From Terrabacter sp. Root181 (lineage in GTDB: Bacteria > Actinomycetota > Actinomycetes > Actinomycetales > Dermatophilaceae): 64,000 nucleotides of DNA. The translations under genes were made by a program, and so were the position numbers. The DNA lies in NCBI RefSeq assembly GCF_001428505.1, contig NZ_LMHU01000006.1:434712-498711 (forward strand), given 5' to 3'. Shown one piece after another: positions 40,730 through 50,053 of this stretch (position 1 is its first letter; the number at the start of each line of letters is the position of its first letter). The notes under the pieces were generated by a model, which was not told where the DNA came from, made no database searches, and saw only the letters and a list, made by a program, of their open reading frames with translations.

Positions 40730-42439
40730 TCAGCCGACGGCATCCGTGACGAACGTGCCGTTGACAGCGCGGAGCCGGTGGTCCCAGGACGTCCCGGGCC
40801 GGCCGAGGACCTTCTCGCTGAGCGTGGCCCGGGCACTGGTGTCGGCGGTCGCGTGCCGCTGGTCCCGCGGCACCCCGTAGATCCAGCTCGCCTGCCCGTC
40901 GTAGGACGAGGTCTCCGACCGGCTCGACAGGCGCGCCGCGCCGCGCGTCAGCGAGTCGTCGCGCGACCACGTGATGGCGATGTCGCCCGTGACGTCGTAC
41001 GCGCCGGCGATGTCGCCGCGCGGATGGAAGCCGAGGACACCGTCCTTGTCCCAGCGGTGTCCGGTGCGTTCGACGGTCGGGGTCCCGTTCGCGAGCCCGG
41101 TCGCCACCACCTGGGTGTCGGTCCACGACGCCGTGAGCGTGTCGTCGGCCTCGTCGTCGGTCCACACGTGCCGCGACGTGTTCTCGAGCCGGCGCGTGAC
41201 CGTGGTCGTCACCGGCCCGCGCGAGGTGGACAGCGTTCCCGTGACGCGGAGCTGACGTCGCGCGTCGAGATCGACGTGGCCCGCCTGGTCCCCCGCCCCC
41301 GACACGGCGCTCTCCACGACGGGGTCGCCTGCGTATGCCGTCCCGGTCGTCCCTGCGACGACGCTGCGGCCCGCGTCGCGCCAGATCCGGAAACGTGGCG
41401 AGATCGTCCAGCCGCCCTGACCGGACGGCAAACCCACGACCGAGAGGCGCACGTCGTGCGGTCTGCCGTCGTTGAGGCGGCCCAGGAACGGCGTCAGGTC
41501 GTAGCCGAGCGGCGGGATGTCGAAGGCCTTCGGTGACGGGATGGTGTACCAGAGGAACGGGTTGCTCCAGCCTCCGGTGTAGACGACGGGGTACGGCGCC
41601 GCGATCCCGGCGAGCTGCCCGTCGATGCGCACGTCGACCTCGCGGTAGGGCAGGCCGTCCGGACACGAGTAGCCCGTGCTCGCGGGGGCGCTCGTGTCCC
41701 AGAACTCCTCGCAGCCACCGCCGGAACCGGTCGCGAAGACGTCCGCGAGCAACCGGGTCGAGTTGCGGGGCACGGTCAGCGAGCCGACGAGGTCGGTGCC
41801 GTCGCGGGAGGTGTCGGAGAGCGGAAGGACGGCGTCGGACGTCCGGGCCGCCGGGGTGCCGCGTCCCGTGGTGTAGAAGTCGAGCTCGACCGTGACGTGG
41901 ATGACTCCGGTGTACGTGGAGTCGACGACGTTGCCGATGAAGGCCTGCACCTGCTGCGGGTCCGCGAGCAGCGGCGCGAGGTCGGTGACGTCCTTCTCGA
42001 CGTGCCAACGGATCCCGTCGACGCTCGGCTCGGGCGTCGAGAGCGTCAGCATGCGCACGCCACCGACGTCGACGTAGCCGATGCGGTCGAACTGCCGCCC
42101 GGCCACCGAACCCTCGAGCCGCATGACGACCGTGGACCACGGACCTGCGCACCCGACGGGCGGGGTGTAGGCCCGCGTGTGGACGTCGAAGTCGTCGAAC
42201 GCGTCGTCGACGACCCGCACGGTGCAGTGACGGGTGGGTGGCACGGCGACGGGTGGCTCCGGGGTGCGCGGGTCGTCCCAGTCGGTGCCGAACTCCGGTG
42301 GCGGGGCAGCGGCGGGCGCGGTCGAAGGGACGGCGGCGGGACCGGTCGAGGGCAGGCCAGAGGCCGCGCTCGCGCCCGTCAGGGCGAGGACCGTGCCCAG
42401 GAGCACCGCTGTGACGGGACGGCGACGTGGTGTGCGCAT
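40730..42439 (-). CDS. Secreted PNGase A-like peptide-N-glycanase
   Basis: Homologue of plant peptide-N4-(N-acetyl-beta-glucosaminyl)asparagine amidase A, which removes N-glycans from glycoproteins. The 569 residues start with a Sec signal (TPRRRPVTAVLLGTVLAL..) and a Pro/Ala linker to about 55. The family block follows: FDRIGYVDVGGVRMLTLSTP, IRWHVEKDVTDLAPLLADP and NVVDSTYTGVIHVTVELDFY. Activity is inferred from similarity. ATG 42439 has TACGGT 7 bases upstream. It stands alone between aspS and the AraC gene. Confidence 0.85.
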   Translation of the reverse strand: MRTPRRRPVTAVLLGTVLALTGASAASGLPSTGPAAVPSTAPAAAPPPEFGTDWDDPRTPEPPVAVPPTRHCTVRVVDDAFDDFDVHTRAYTPPVGCAGPWSTVVMRLEGSVAGRQFDRIGYVDVGGVRMLTLSTPEPSVDGIRWHVEKDVTDLAPLLADPQQVQAFIGNVVDSTYTGVIHVTVELDFYTTGRGTPAARTSDAVLPLSDTSRDGTDLVGSLTVPRNSTRLLADVFATGSGGGCEEFWDTSAPASTGYSCPDGLPYREVDVRIDGQLAGIAAPYPVVYTGGWSNPFLWYTIPSPKAFDIPPLGYDLTPFLGRLNDGRPHDVRLSVVGLPSGQGGWTISPRFRIWRDAGRSVVAGTTGTAYAGDPVVESAVSGAGDQAGHVDLDARRQLRVTGTLSTSRGPVTTTVTRRLENTSRHVWTDDEADDTLTASWTDTQVVATGLANGTPTVERTGHRWDKDGVLGFHPRGDIAGAYDVTGDIAITWSRDDSLTRGAARLSSRSETSSYDGQASWIYGVPRDQRHATADTSARATLSEKVLGRPGTSWDHRLRAVNGTFVTDAVG

Positions 42440-42446
42440 GGTTCCG

Positions 42447-42452
42447 ACCGTA
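42447..42452 (-). promoter_or_regulatory. -10 box TACGGT of the PNGase A gene
   Basis: Seven bases from ATG 42439, indicating a leaderless mRNA. No matching -35 at the usual distance. Confidence 0.4.
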
Positions 42453-42509
42453 GGACCGCTCGGGTCAAGGATGGGCAAAGCGCGTGGCAGGTGACGGCAT
42501 ACGTCAAGA

Positions 42510-42543
42510 AGGGGTTGTCGTCACCGCGGTGACGACAACCCCT
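42510..42543 (-). terminator. 34-base perfect palindrome after aspS
   Basis: Gapless palindrome centred at 42526/42527 (arms AGGGGTTGTCGTCACCG), 21 bases past the aspS stop. It has the same length and form as the nusB terminator and no T-tract. Confidence 0.78.
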
Positions 42544-42564
42544 CCATGGAGCGGGTGCTGGAGG

Positions 42565-44394
42565 TCAGCTCTGCTTCGGGCTGACCTCGGGGGCGCCCTG
42601 GGCTGCGGGGGCGGAGGCCGCGGGCTTCGCGTCCACGCCGGCCTCCTTGCGCTGCGCGGACGTGATCGGCGCCGGGGCCGCGGTCAGCGGGTCGTAGCCA
42701 CCGCCGGACTTCGGGAAGGCGATGACGTCGCGGATCGAGTCGGTGTGCGCGAGCAGCGAGACGATGCGGTCCCAGCCGAAGGCGATGCCGCCGTGCGGCG
42801 GGGCACCGAACGCGAATGCCTCCAGGAGGAAGCCGAACTTCTCCTGGGCGTCCTCCTCCGACAGGCCCATGACCGCGAAGACGCGCTCCTGCACGTCGCG
42901 GCGATGGATACGGATCGAGCCGCCGCCGATCTCGTTGCCGTTGCAGACGATGTCGTAGGCGTAGGCGAGCGCCGGCCCCGGGTCGGTGTCGAAGGTCTCG
43001 AGGAACTCGGGCTTGGGCGAGGTGAAGGCGTGGTGGACGGCCGTCCACGCACCGGCACCGACGGCGACGTCGCCTGAGGCGACGGCGTCGGCGGCCGGCT
43101 CGAAGAGCGGGGCGTCGACGACCCAGAGGAAGCTCCACGCGTCCTCGTCGATGAGCTCGCAGCGACGTCCGATCTCGAGTCGGGCGGCACCGAGCAGGGC
43201 CCGCGAGGGCTTGGCCGCGCCGGCGGCGAAGAAGATGCAGTCACCCGGCTTCGCGCCGACGTGCGCGGCCAGGCCGCCACGCTCGGCGTCGGTGAGGTTC
43301 TTGGCGACCGGGCCACCGAGCTCGCCGTCCTCCTGGACGAGGACGTACGCGAGACCGCGGGCGCCGCGCTGCTTGGCCCACTCCTGCCAGGCGTCGAGCT
43401 GCTTGCGCGGCTGGCTCGCACCACCCGGCATGACGACCGCACCGACGTAGTCCGCCTGGAAGACACGGAAGGTCGTGTCGGCGAAGTATCCGGTGCACTC
43501 GACGAGCTCGTTGCCGAAGCGCAGGTCGGGCTTGTCGGAGCCGTAGCGGGCCATCGCGTCGGCGTAGGTCATCCGCTGGAACGGGGCGTCGAGCTCGACG
43601 CCGATCAGGCGCCAGAGCGCCTTCACGATCGACTCGCCGAGCTCGATGATGTCGTCCTGCTCGACGAAGCTCATCTCGATGTCGAGCTGGGTGAACTCCG
43701 GCTGGCGATCGGCGCGGAAGTCCTCGTCGCGGTAGCAGCGCGCGATCTGGTAGTAGCGCTCCATTCCGGCGACCATGAGCAGCTGCTTGAACAGCTGCGG
43801 GCTCTGCGGCAGTGCGTACCACGAGCCGGGCGCGAGGCGCGCGGGCACGAGGAAGTCACGGGCACCCTCGGGCGTCGACCGGGTCAGGGTCGGGGTCTCG
43901 ATCTCGACGAAGTCGCGGGCACCGAGGACGGCGCGCGCTGCGGCGTTGACCTTCGAGCGCAGGCGGATCGCGGCGCCGGCCGAGCTGGCGCCGGGGCGGC
44001 GCAGGTCGAGGTAGCGGTGCTTGAGGCGGGCCTCCTCGCCGACCGTGACGCGCTCGTCGATCTGGAACGGCAGCGGCGCAGCCGGGTTGAGCACCTGGAG
44101 CTCGCTGACGATGACCTCGATGTCGCCGGTGGGCAGGTCGGGGTTGGCGTTGCCCTCGGGGCGCTCGCGCACCTCGCCGGTGACCTTGACGCAGAACTCG
44201 TTGCGCACGTCGTGGGCGCCGCCCTGGGCGAGCACCTCGTCACGCGCGACGACCTGGGCGACGCCCGAGGCGTCACGCAGGTCGAGGAAGGCGACCCCGC
44301 CGTGGTCTCGACGCCGCGCCACCCAGCCGGTGAGGGTGACGGTCTGGCCTGCGTGGTCGGCACGGAGAGTGCCGGCCTCGTGAGTGCGGAGCAC
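42565..44394 (-). CDS. aspS: Aspartyl-tRNA synthetase
   Basis: Charges tRNA-Asp (and tRNA-Asn in organisms with the nondiscriminating form). The 609 residues have the OB anticodon domain ([22 protein letters not shown]), class II core ([40 protein letters not shown]), the bacterial insertion domain and motif 3 [14 protein letters not shown] 44394 has GGAAGG upstream. An Ala/Pro-rich tail of about 25 residues ends the protein. Which tRNAs it charges cannot be told here; no gatCAB is in view. Confidence 0.97.
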   Translation of the reverse strand: MLRTHEAGTLRADHAGQTVTLTGWVARRRDHGGVAFLDLRDASGVAQVVARDEVLAQGGAHDVRNEFCVKVTGEVRERPEGNANPDLPTGDIEVIVSELQVLNPAAPLPFQIDERVTVGEEARLKHRYLDLRRPGASSAGAAIRLRSKVNAAARAVLGARDFVEIETPTLTRSTPEGARDFLVPARLAPGSWYALPQSPQLFKQLLMVAGMERYYQIARCYRDEDFRADRQPEFTQLDIEMSFVEQDDIIELGESIVKALWRLIGVELDAPFQRMTYADAMARYGSDKPDLRFGNELVECTGYFADTTFRVFQADYVGAVVMPGGASQPRKQLDAWQEWAKQRGARGLAYVLVQEDGELGGPVAKNLTDAERGGLAAHVGAKPGDCIFFAAGAAKPSRALLGAARLEIGRRCELIDEDAWSFLWVVDAPLFEPAADAVASGDVAVGAGAWTAVHHAFTSPKPEFLETFDTDPGPALAYAYDIVCNGNEIGGGSIRIHRRDVQERVFAVMGLSEEDAQEKFGFLLEAFAFGAPPHGGIAFGWDRIVSLLAHTDSIRDVIAFPKSGGGYDPLTAAPAPITSAQRKEAGVDAKPAASAPAAQGAPEVSPKQS

Positions 44395-44500
44395 GGAGGG
44401 TCCTTCCGGGACGTGGTTCGGGCGGCACGACGGCCGCCGGGGCTGAGCTGGGAGTGCGCTGGGGCGCCCGCGGCTGGTCGGCCGTGGGCACCGAGGACCA

Positions 44501-44506
44501 ATCCTA
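44501..44506 (-). promoter_or_regulatory. -10 box TAGGAT of aspS
   Basis: TAGGAT on the minus strand about 107 bases before aspS in the 138-base divergent gap. No good -35 seen. Confidence 0.35.
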
Positions 44507-44519
44507 GACCGCCTGCGCC

Positions 44520-44525
44520 TAGGCT
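44520..44525 (+). promoter_or_regulatory. -10 box TAGGCT of the acyltransferase gene
   Basis: Seven bases before GTG 44533, so the mRNA is probably leaderless; no Shine-Dalgarno is present, which agrees. Confidence 0.45.
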
Positions 44526-44532
44526 CTTCGCC

Positions 44533-45627
44533 GTGCAGCACTCCCGCAACCGAGACCTCGACGGCGTCCGAGGTCTCGCCATCCTCCTCGTCGTGGCGGC
44601 CCACTCCGGGCTGCCGGTGCGCTGGGGCGGCCTGTCGGGCGTGACGCTCTTCTTCGTGCTGTCCGGCTACCTCATCACGAGCCTGCTCGTCCGCGAGTGG
44701 GACCGCTGGGGGTCGGTCAGCCTGTGGCGCTTCTGGGGACGACGGGCCCTGCGCCTGCTGCCCGCGCTCGCGCTCCTGATCGTGCTCGCTCCCCTGCTGC
44801 TCTGGGCGACGGGCGACGACCGGCTCTCGACCTACCCCACCGCGGCCCTCGCCTCGCTCTTCTACGTCGGCAACTGGGTGCGCATCGGGGGCACCGACCT
44901 GGGGGTGCTCAACCACCTGTGGTCGCTCTCGGTCGAGGAGCAGTTCTACGTCGTGTGGCCGGCCGTCTTCATCGCCCTCATGACGTGGCTGCGCAGCCGC
45001 GCCCTCGCGGTCGTGCTCAGCCTGGCGGCGCTCGCGACCTTCTACTCCGTGTGGACGAGGGGCAGCGCGATCCGCCTCGACATCTCGACCGAGACGAACG
45101 CGTTCGCCCTCCTGCTCGGGGTGGCACTGGCGTTCGCGATCGCCGCGGTGCGCGCGCGTGGCTGGGAGCTGCCGTCGACGAGCCCCCTCGTGCCCTTCGT
45201 CGTCCTGGTCGCCGTGTCGGCCTTCCCCGGGCACGGGCTCGAGGTCGACCACCCGCTCTTCCGGCCGCTCGGTGCCGTCTACGCCGTGCTCGGCGTGTGG
45301 CTCGTGTATGCCGCCGTGTCGGGTCACTCGCGCGTCGTGGGCTCCCGCGTCATGGTCTTCTTCGGGACGATCAGCTACGCGCTCTACCTGTGGCACCAGA
45401 CGTTCATCAACAGCAGGCTGCTCGGCGAGCACACGACCCCACGCAACCTCGTGCTCATCGCGGCCGCGGTCCTCGTCTCGTGGCTCTCATGGGTGCTCGT
45501 CGAGCGACCCGTGGGCCGGCTGCGCGGTCGGCTGCGTCTCGACCAGCCGTCGCGTCGGCAGCAGGCCTTCGCCGAGACCCGCGACCGGGCCGCGCGGGAC
45601 CCGCGTCCGGCCGCCCCGACGGCGTAG
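44533..45627 (+). CDS. Acyltransferase 3 family membrane protein (OatA-like)
   Basis: Integral membrane O-acyltransferase that moves acyl groups onto extracytoplasmic glycans or lipids. The 364 residues form about ten helices. [20 protein letters not shown] holds the conserved histidine, [10 protein letters not shown] follows, then [14 protein letters not shown] with the conserved Glu, and YALYLWHQ near the end. Unlike full OatA it lacks the SGNH esterase domain, so it may need a partner. Target unknown. GTG 44533 has no ribosome site but a -10 box 7 bases away. Confidence 0.92.
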   Translation: MQHSRNRDLDGVRGLAILLVVAAHSGLPVRWGGLSGVTLFFVLSGYLITSLLVREWDRWGSVSLWRFWGRRALRLLPALALLIVLAPLLLWATGDDRLSTYPTAALASLFYVGNWVRIGGTDLGVLNHLWSLSVEEQFYVVWPAVFIALMTWLRSRALAVVLSLAALATFYSVWTRGSAIRLDISTETNAFALLLGVALAFAIAAVRARGWELPSTSPLVPFVVLVAVSAFPGHGLEVDHPLFRPLGAVYAVLGVWLVYAAVSGHSRVVGSRVMVFFGTISYALYLWHQTFINSRLLGEHTTPRNLVLIAAAVLVSWLSWVLVERPVGRLRGRLRLDQPSRRQQAFAETRDRAARDPRPAAPTA

Positions 45628-45672
45628 ACCGCCCGCGCGGGAGGGTTCCGGTCCGGCGCCGCCGGTGCGCCG

Positions 45673-47199
45673 CTACGCCGTCGTCCGAGCCCGGTCTCCC
45701 GCGGCTGCGGGCTCCGGGTCCGGCCCCCTGTCCGGTTCTGCTTCCGGTTCTGCGTGCTCGTCGACGTTGCGGGAGTCGGTGAGGCTGAGCGCCCCCCAGG
45801 TGGTCACGACTCCCACGAGGACGGCCAGGACGGCATACGTCACCCGTTCACCGTGGAAGAAGGACGAGACGAGCTCGGGGCTCCAGGTGCCTGCCGGCAG
45901 GACCGTCGTCACGAGGACGGCCACGAGGGTGCCGACGACCGCGGTGCCGACGCTCGTCCCGACCTCCTGGGCCGTGTCGTTGAGAGCGGTGCCGATCGAC
46001 GTCCGGTTGGCGGGCATCGCCTCGACGAGCGCCACCGCGCAGATCGTCATGACCGTGCGCAGGCCTACCGTCATGACGACCATGGAGGCAGCGATGGCGG
46101 GGTAGCCCCGGTCGACGCCCCACGCGAGGCCCAGGAGCGAGCCCGCGACGAGGGCCGCACCGACGAGGCACGCGATCCGGTGGCCGAAGCGCCGGGCGAG
46201 CCATTCCGAGAGCGGAGTGGCGAGGATCATCGTCATGATGAGCGGCAGGTTGGCGAGGCCGGCGCGCACCGGGCTCCAGCCGTAGGCGTACTGGAAGTGC
46301 AGGATGAGGCCGAACATGACCCCGGCCATCGCGATCGAGGTCCCGGCCTGTGCCACGGCGGCGCCGCGCACCGTGCCCCGCGAGAAGAGCGAGAGGTCGA
46401 GCATCGGTGAGGCGGAACGTCGCTCGTGCCGGACGAACGCGAAGAGGGCGAGGCCGGCACCGAGGACCGCCGCGACCGTGGTGGCCGACACCCAGCCGTG
46501 CTCGACGCCGCTCGTCAGGGCGTAGCAGCCGAGGCCGATGGCCGCGATGCTCAGCAGGGCGCCGGCCAGGTCGAGCCGGTCGTCGGTGAGGTCCTCGCGG
46601 CGGTCGGCGGGCACCCCGAGCCGGACTCCGACCCACGCGACCAGGGCGATGGGCGCGTTGACGAGGAGCAGCCACTCCCACCGGACGTGGGCGAGCGCCG
46701 TGCCGCCGAGGAGGGGGCCGAGGACGAAGCCGGACATCCCGACGATGATCATCACGGTCATGGCCCGCATGCGCAGGGCCTGGTCGTCGAAGAGCCGGAA
46801 GACGAGCGAGTTGGTGATCGGAGCCATCGCCGCCGCCGCGATCCCGAGGGCCGCTCGGAGCGCGATGAGCTCGCCGGTCGTGGACACTGCGGCCACTCCG
46901 AGGCTGATGACGCCGAAGCCGGCGAGACCCCAGAGGAGCACCCGGCGTCGGCCGAGCCGGTCGGCGGCCGAGCCCGCGGTCAGCAGCAGGCCGCCGAACG
47001 TCAGCGAGTAGGCACCGGTGACCCACTGCAGCGCCGTCGTGGCGCCACCGAGGTCGCGGCCGATGGTGGGCAACGCGATGGTCAGGAGGGTGTTGTCCAC
47101 CATCTCGACGAAGAAGGCGAGGCAGAGGGCGAGCATGGGCACCGAGGCCGCGCGGAGCGAGGCATAGGTCCGAGACGGGCCGGGGATCGTCGTGGTCAT
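45673..47199 (-). CDS. MFS multidrug exporter, 14-helix (DHA2/EmrB type)
   Basis: Proton-coupled drug exporter in the membrane. The 508 residues predict 14 helices; motif A reads GSAADRLGRRRVLLWGLAG and motif C region VGMSGFVLGPLLGG. The C-terminus is a long Glu/Pro-rich cytosolic tail (EHAEPEAEPDRGPDPEP). ATG 47199 has AGGAGGT upstream. It diverges from a TetR gene across three identical-type operators, so it is almost surely repressed by that protein until an inducing compound binds. Confidence 0.94.
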   Translation of the reverse strand: MTTTIPGPSRTYASLRAASVPMLALCLAFFVEMVDNTLLTIALPTIGRDLGGATTALQWVTGAYSLTFGGLLLTAGSAADRLGRRRVLLWGLAGFGVISLGVAAVSTTGELIALRAALGIAAAAMAPITNSLVFRLFDDQALRMRAMTVMIIVGMSGFVLGPLLGGTALAHVRWEWLLLVNAPIALVAWVGVRLGVPADRREDLTDDRLDLAGALLSIAAIGLGCYALTSGVEHGWVSATTVAAVLGAGLALFAFVRHERRSASPMLDLSLFSRGTVRGAAVAQAGTSIAMAGVMFGLILHFQYAYGWSPVRAGLANLPLIMTMILATPLSEWLARRFGHRIACLVGAALVAGSLLGLAWGVDRGYPAIAASMVVMTVGLRTVMTICAVALVEAMPANRTSIGTALNDTAQEVGTSVGTAVVGTLVAVLVTTVLPAGTWSPELVSSFFHGERVTYAVLAVLVGVVTTWGALSLTDSRNVDEHAEPEAEPDRGPDPEPAAAGDRARTTA

Positions 47200-47215
47200 G
47201 GCACCTCCTGAAGTA

Positions 47216-47268
47216 TCGAACGGCGTTCGACTCTCGAACACAGTTCGATAATATAGAACAGTGTTCGA
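47216..47268. promoter_or_regulatory. Three TetR-type operators
   Basis: Three 15-base inverted repeats TCGAAC-N3-GTTCGA at 47216-47230, 47234-47248 and 47254-47268 (the last with one mismatch, TAGAAC). Centres are 18 and 20 bases apart. They cover both divergent promoters, so binding would silence exporter and regulator together. Confidence 0.85.
47226..47254 (+). promoter_or_regulatory. Promoter of the TetR gene
   Basis: TTCGAC, 17-base spacer, TAATAT. It overlaps operators 1 and 2. The AT-rich core is unusual for this genome. Confidence 0.5.
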
Positions 47269-47278
47269 TGTAATGCAA
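47250..47278 (-). promoter_or_regulatory. Promoter of the MFS exporter gene
   Basis: On the minus strand TTGCAT, 17-base spacer, TATATT. Operator 3 fills the spacer, giving direct repression. Confidence 0.55.
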
Positions 47279-47311
47279 GAACGACGGCACCGGGTGTGGT
47301 GGGATGGGGCC

Positions 47312-48019
47312 ATGAGCCCACAGCGCCAGCGCGACGCCAGCCCCCCGAGGGGGCGCCGCCGGGCCTCGCACTCCCTCGACGCCGTGCTCTCGGAGGCGGT
47401 CGCCCTGCTCGACACGAGCGGCGAGCAGGCTCTGACGTTCCGGGCCCTGGCGGGCCGGCTCGGTGGGGGCGCCGCGAGCATCTACTGGTACGTCTCGAGC
47501 AAGGACGAGCTGCTCGACCGCGCCGCCGACCACGTCCTCGCGGATGTGCTGGCTGCCGTCCAGGACGTGGGGACCGGCGATCCCGTCGACGACCTCCGGA
47601 CCATGGCCCTCAGGATCTTCGACGCCATCGTCGAGCGGCCCTGGCTGGGCGCGTACTTCATGCGCAACACGGAGGTGCAGCCGAACGCCCTGGCGATCTA
47701 CGAGCGTCTCGGCGAACAGGTGCTCCGCCTCGACCTCACACCGCGGCAGAGCTTCCACGCGGTCTCCGCGGTCGTCGGCTTCGTCGTCGGCACGGCGGCC
47801 GACATGGGCCAGCAGCCCCCGGAGGAGGTCCTCTCCGGAACGCTCGGACGCGACGAGTACCTCGCCAGATATGCCGCGCAGTGGCGTGAGCTCGACCCCG
47901 CCACGTTCCCGTTCGTGCACGTCGTCGTCGACGAGTTCGCGGGTCACGACGACGCCGAGCAGTTCCGCGCCGGACTCGACCTCATCCTCGCCGGGCTGCG
48001 CCTGCAGGCCGGGACCTGA
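47312..48019 (+). CDS. TetR family repressor of the exporter
   Basis: 235 residues from ATG 47312. The N-terminal helix-turn-helix reads ALTFRALAGRLGGGAASIYWYVSSKDELL, near residues 38-66, and the rest is a helical ligand domain (VVGFVVGTAADMG). An upstream ATG at 47261 would start inside operator 3 and is unlikely. It is divergent from the MFS exporter with three shared operators, so self-repression and exporter repression are expected. The inducer is unknown. Confidence 0.93.
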   Translation: MSPQRQRDASPPRGRRRASHSLDAVLSEAVALLDTSGEQALTFRALAGRLGGGAASIYWYVSSKDELLDRAADHVLADVLAAVQDVGTGDPVDDLRTMALRIFDAIVERPWLGAYFMRNTEVQPNALAIYERLGEQVLRLDLTPRQSFHAVSAVVGFVVGTAADMGQQPPEEVLSGTLGRDEYLARYAAQWRELDPATFPFVHVVVDEFAGHDDAEQFRAGLDLILAGLRLQAGT

Positions 48020-48063
48020 GCGGTCAGCTCCGAAGGCGGCGGGCGATGTCCCCGCCACGCGGC

Positions 48064-48978
48064 TCAGACCGGTCGGAGGTCCCGGCCGGCCTCGGTGGCG
48101 AGCGCGTCGACCGCCGCGGCGAGCGCGGGCCGGTCGGTCATGGTGCGCCGCCAGACGAGGCTGACCGTCCGTTCGGACACCGGGTCGACGATGGGGACGG
48201 CGACGACCCGACCCGGGAGCTGGCCTCGGCCGAGGCGTGGCACGAGGGCGATGGCCTCCCCCTCGGCGACGAGGGCGATGTGGGTGGCGAACTCGAGGGC
48301 GACATGGGCGATCCGGGGAGCGCGACCGACGTCGGCATACATCTTCTGCAGCCACTGGTGGCAGATGGAGCCGGGCGCGACGCTGGCCCAGGCCTCGTCG
48401 AGCACGTCACCGACCCCGAGGCTGGCACGGGCGCCGAGCGGGTGGTCCTCGTGAACGAGGACGTCGGCGCGGTCCCGTCCGAGGTCTCGCACCTCGAGGT
48501 GGTCCGGGATGGCGAGCGGCAGTGGCTCCCAGTTGTGCACGAGGGCGAGGTCGTGCGTGCCGGCGGCCACCGCATCCACCGCGTCCCAGGGGTCGATCTC
48601 GTCGGGCCGGAGGACGACGTCGGGTGCGGTCGCGCGAAGGCGGCCGATGGCGCCCACGACGATCCCGCGGTAGGCCGTGGCGAAGGTCGCGAGGCGCACC
48701 GTGCCGACCGTCTCACCGCTCGCCCCGTGGAGGCGCGACTCGAGCCGCTCCATGTCGGCCAGCAGGGCCCGGGCCGCGTCCGAGAGGGTCCGGCCCGCCT
48801 CGGTGAGCAGCACGCCGCGACCCTGCCGCTCGAGCAGCTGCACCCCGGTCTGGGTCTCGAGGCGCTTGATCTGCTGGGACACCGCGCTCGGGGTGTAGTC
48901 GAGGGCGGACGCGGCGGCCCCGACGGAGCCGTGGGCCTCGACAGCCACGAGCGAGCGCAGGGCGACCGGATCGATCAT
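48064..48978 (-). CDS. LysR family transcriptional regulator
   Basis: 304 residues with an N-terminal winged helix (ALRSLVAVEAHGSVGAAASALDY, then SAVSQQIKRLETQTGVQLLER) and a C-terminal LysR_substrate domain. It is divergent from an EamA transporter, whose gene it probably controls. ATG 48978 lies within a 19-base palindrome that also holds its -10 box TAGCAT, so it likely blocks its own expression. Confidence 0.92.
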   Translation of the reverse strand: MIDPVALRSLVAVEAHGSVGAAASALDYTPSAVSQQIKRLETQTGVQLLERQGRGVLLTEAGRTLSDAARALLADMERLESRLHGASGETVGTVRLATFATAYRGIVVGAIGRLRATAPDVVLRPDEIDPWDAVDAVAAGTHDLALVHNWEPLPLAIPDHLEVRDLGRDRADVLVHEDHPLGARASLGVGDVLDEAWASVAPGSICHQWLQKMYADVGRAPRIAHVALEFATHIALVAEGEAIALVPRLGRGQLPGRVVAVPIVDPVSERTVSLVWRRTMTDRPALAAAVDALATEAGRDLRPV

Positions 48979-48994
48979 GTAGCGATGCTACATG
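48976..48994. promoter_or_regulatory. 19-base palindrome over LysR gene start and -10 box
   Basis: CATGTAGC-GAT-GCTACATG, perfect 8-base arms. The LysR ATG is its first codon (minus strand) and TAGCAT at 48985-48990 its -10, six bases from the ATG. A natural autoregulatory operator for the LysR protein. Confidence 0.6.
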
Positions 48995-49051
48995 GTGGGC
49001 CTCATGACAGTTTGATGGACGTGAACGGTCTGCAGCCCCGACGATGAGGTC

Positions 49052-50053
49052 ATGCGCCGCCGTGACACCGCCCTCGCCGTGCTCGTCGCCCTCATCTGGG
49101 GCACGAACTTCGTCGCCATCCGCACCGGCATCGACTCGGTGCCGCCGTTCCTCTTCCTCGCGGTGCGCTTCGTCGTCGTCTGCATCCCGGCGGTCTTCCT
49201 CGTCCGACGGCCGGGGCTGCCGTGGCGCGACCTCGCCCTCATCGGCCTCTTCACGAGTCTCGGCCAGTTCGCACTCATGTACCTCGCTCTGCACCTCGGG
49301 ATGCCGCCGGGCCTGTCGTCGCTCGTGCTCCAGGCGCAGGTGCTCCTCACCGTCGTCATCGCCGCCGTCTGGCTGCGCGAGCGTCCGTCGACGGCCCAGC
49401 GCATCGGTGTCGCCCTGGGAGGAGCCGGACTCCTGACGATCGCGGTCGGTCGTGGGCTCTCAGCCCCGCTGCTCCCCCTCGTCGTGCTCGTGCTGGCCGC
49501 CGTGTCCTGGGCCGTGGGCAACGTGCTGACCCGCCGTGCGGGGGCGCTGACGGGTCCGGGCGCCGGGCTCGGGGTGACGGTCTGGTCGGGCCTCGTCGTG
49601 CCGGTGCCGGCCCTCGCACTCTCGTTCGCGTTCGAGGGACCGGAGGCCATCGGGGAGGCCCTGGGTCACCTGCAGTGGCAGGCCGTCGCCTCGACCGCCT
49701 ACACCGCCTACCTCTCCTCCCTCGTCGGCTACGGGATCTGGAACACGCTGCTCAGCCGGCACCCCGTCGCGAAGGTGACGCCGTTCGCGATGCTCGTGCC
49801 GGTGTTCGGCATGGCCGCCGCGGCGGTCGCGTTCGACGAGAGGCCCAACGTCCTCGAGCTGGCCGGCGGGCTCGTGCTGCTCGCCGGCGTCGCCGTGGCG
49901 GTCACCCGGCGACGTGGCGGGGTGGCGGTGGCATCGCCGGCCGTGCCCGCCGACGGGTCACCCGTGCTCGCCGTCGACATAGAGCCAGCGACCGGCCCGA
50001 CGGGCGAAGCGGCTGACCTCGTGCAGCTCGCCCCGACGCCCGGCACCCGCTGA
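49052..50053 (+). CDS. EamA/DMT family transporter
   Basis: Ten-helix metabolite exporter of the drug/metabolite superfamily, made of two EamA repeats (ALAVLVALIWGTNFVAI; VLAAVSWAVGNVLTRR). 333 residues. The transport part ends near residue 292 (VAVTRRR); the final 40 residues are a Pro/Ala-rich tail whose last 32 codons lie opposite the conserved C-terminus of ychJ. The substrate is unknown; amino acids are common for the family. ATG 49052 has GAGG upstream. Confidence 0.9.
   Translation: MRRRDTALAVLVALIWGTNFVAIRTGIDSVPPFLFLAVRFVVVCIPAVFLVRRPGLPWRDLALIGLFTSLGQFALMYLALHLGMPPGLSSLVLQAQVLLTVVIAAVWLRERPSTAQRIGVALGGAGLLTIAVGRGLSAPLLPLVVLVLAAVSWAVGNVLTRRAGALTGPGAGLGVTVWSGLVVPVPALALSFAFEGPEAIGEALGHLQWQAVASTAYTAYLSSLVGYGIWNTLLSRHPVAKVTPFAMLVPVFGMAAAAVAFDERPNVLELAGGLVLLAGVAVAVTRRRGGVAVASPAVPADGSPVLAVDIEPATGPTGEAADLVQLAPTPGTR

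Noticed and set aside
47261-47311. Earlier ATG start for the TetR gene
   Set aside because: It would begin inside operator 3, too close to the promoter, and adds no homologous residues.
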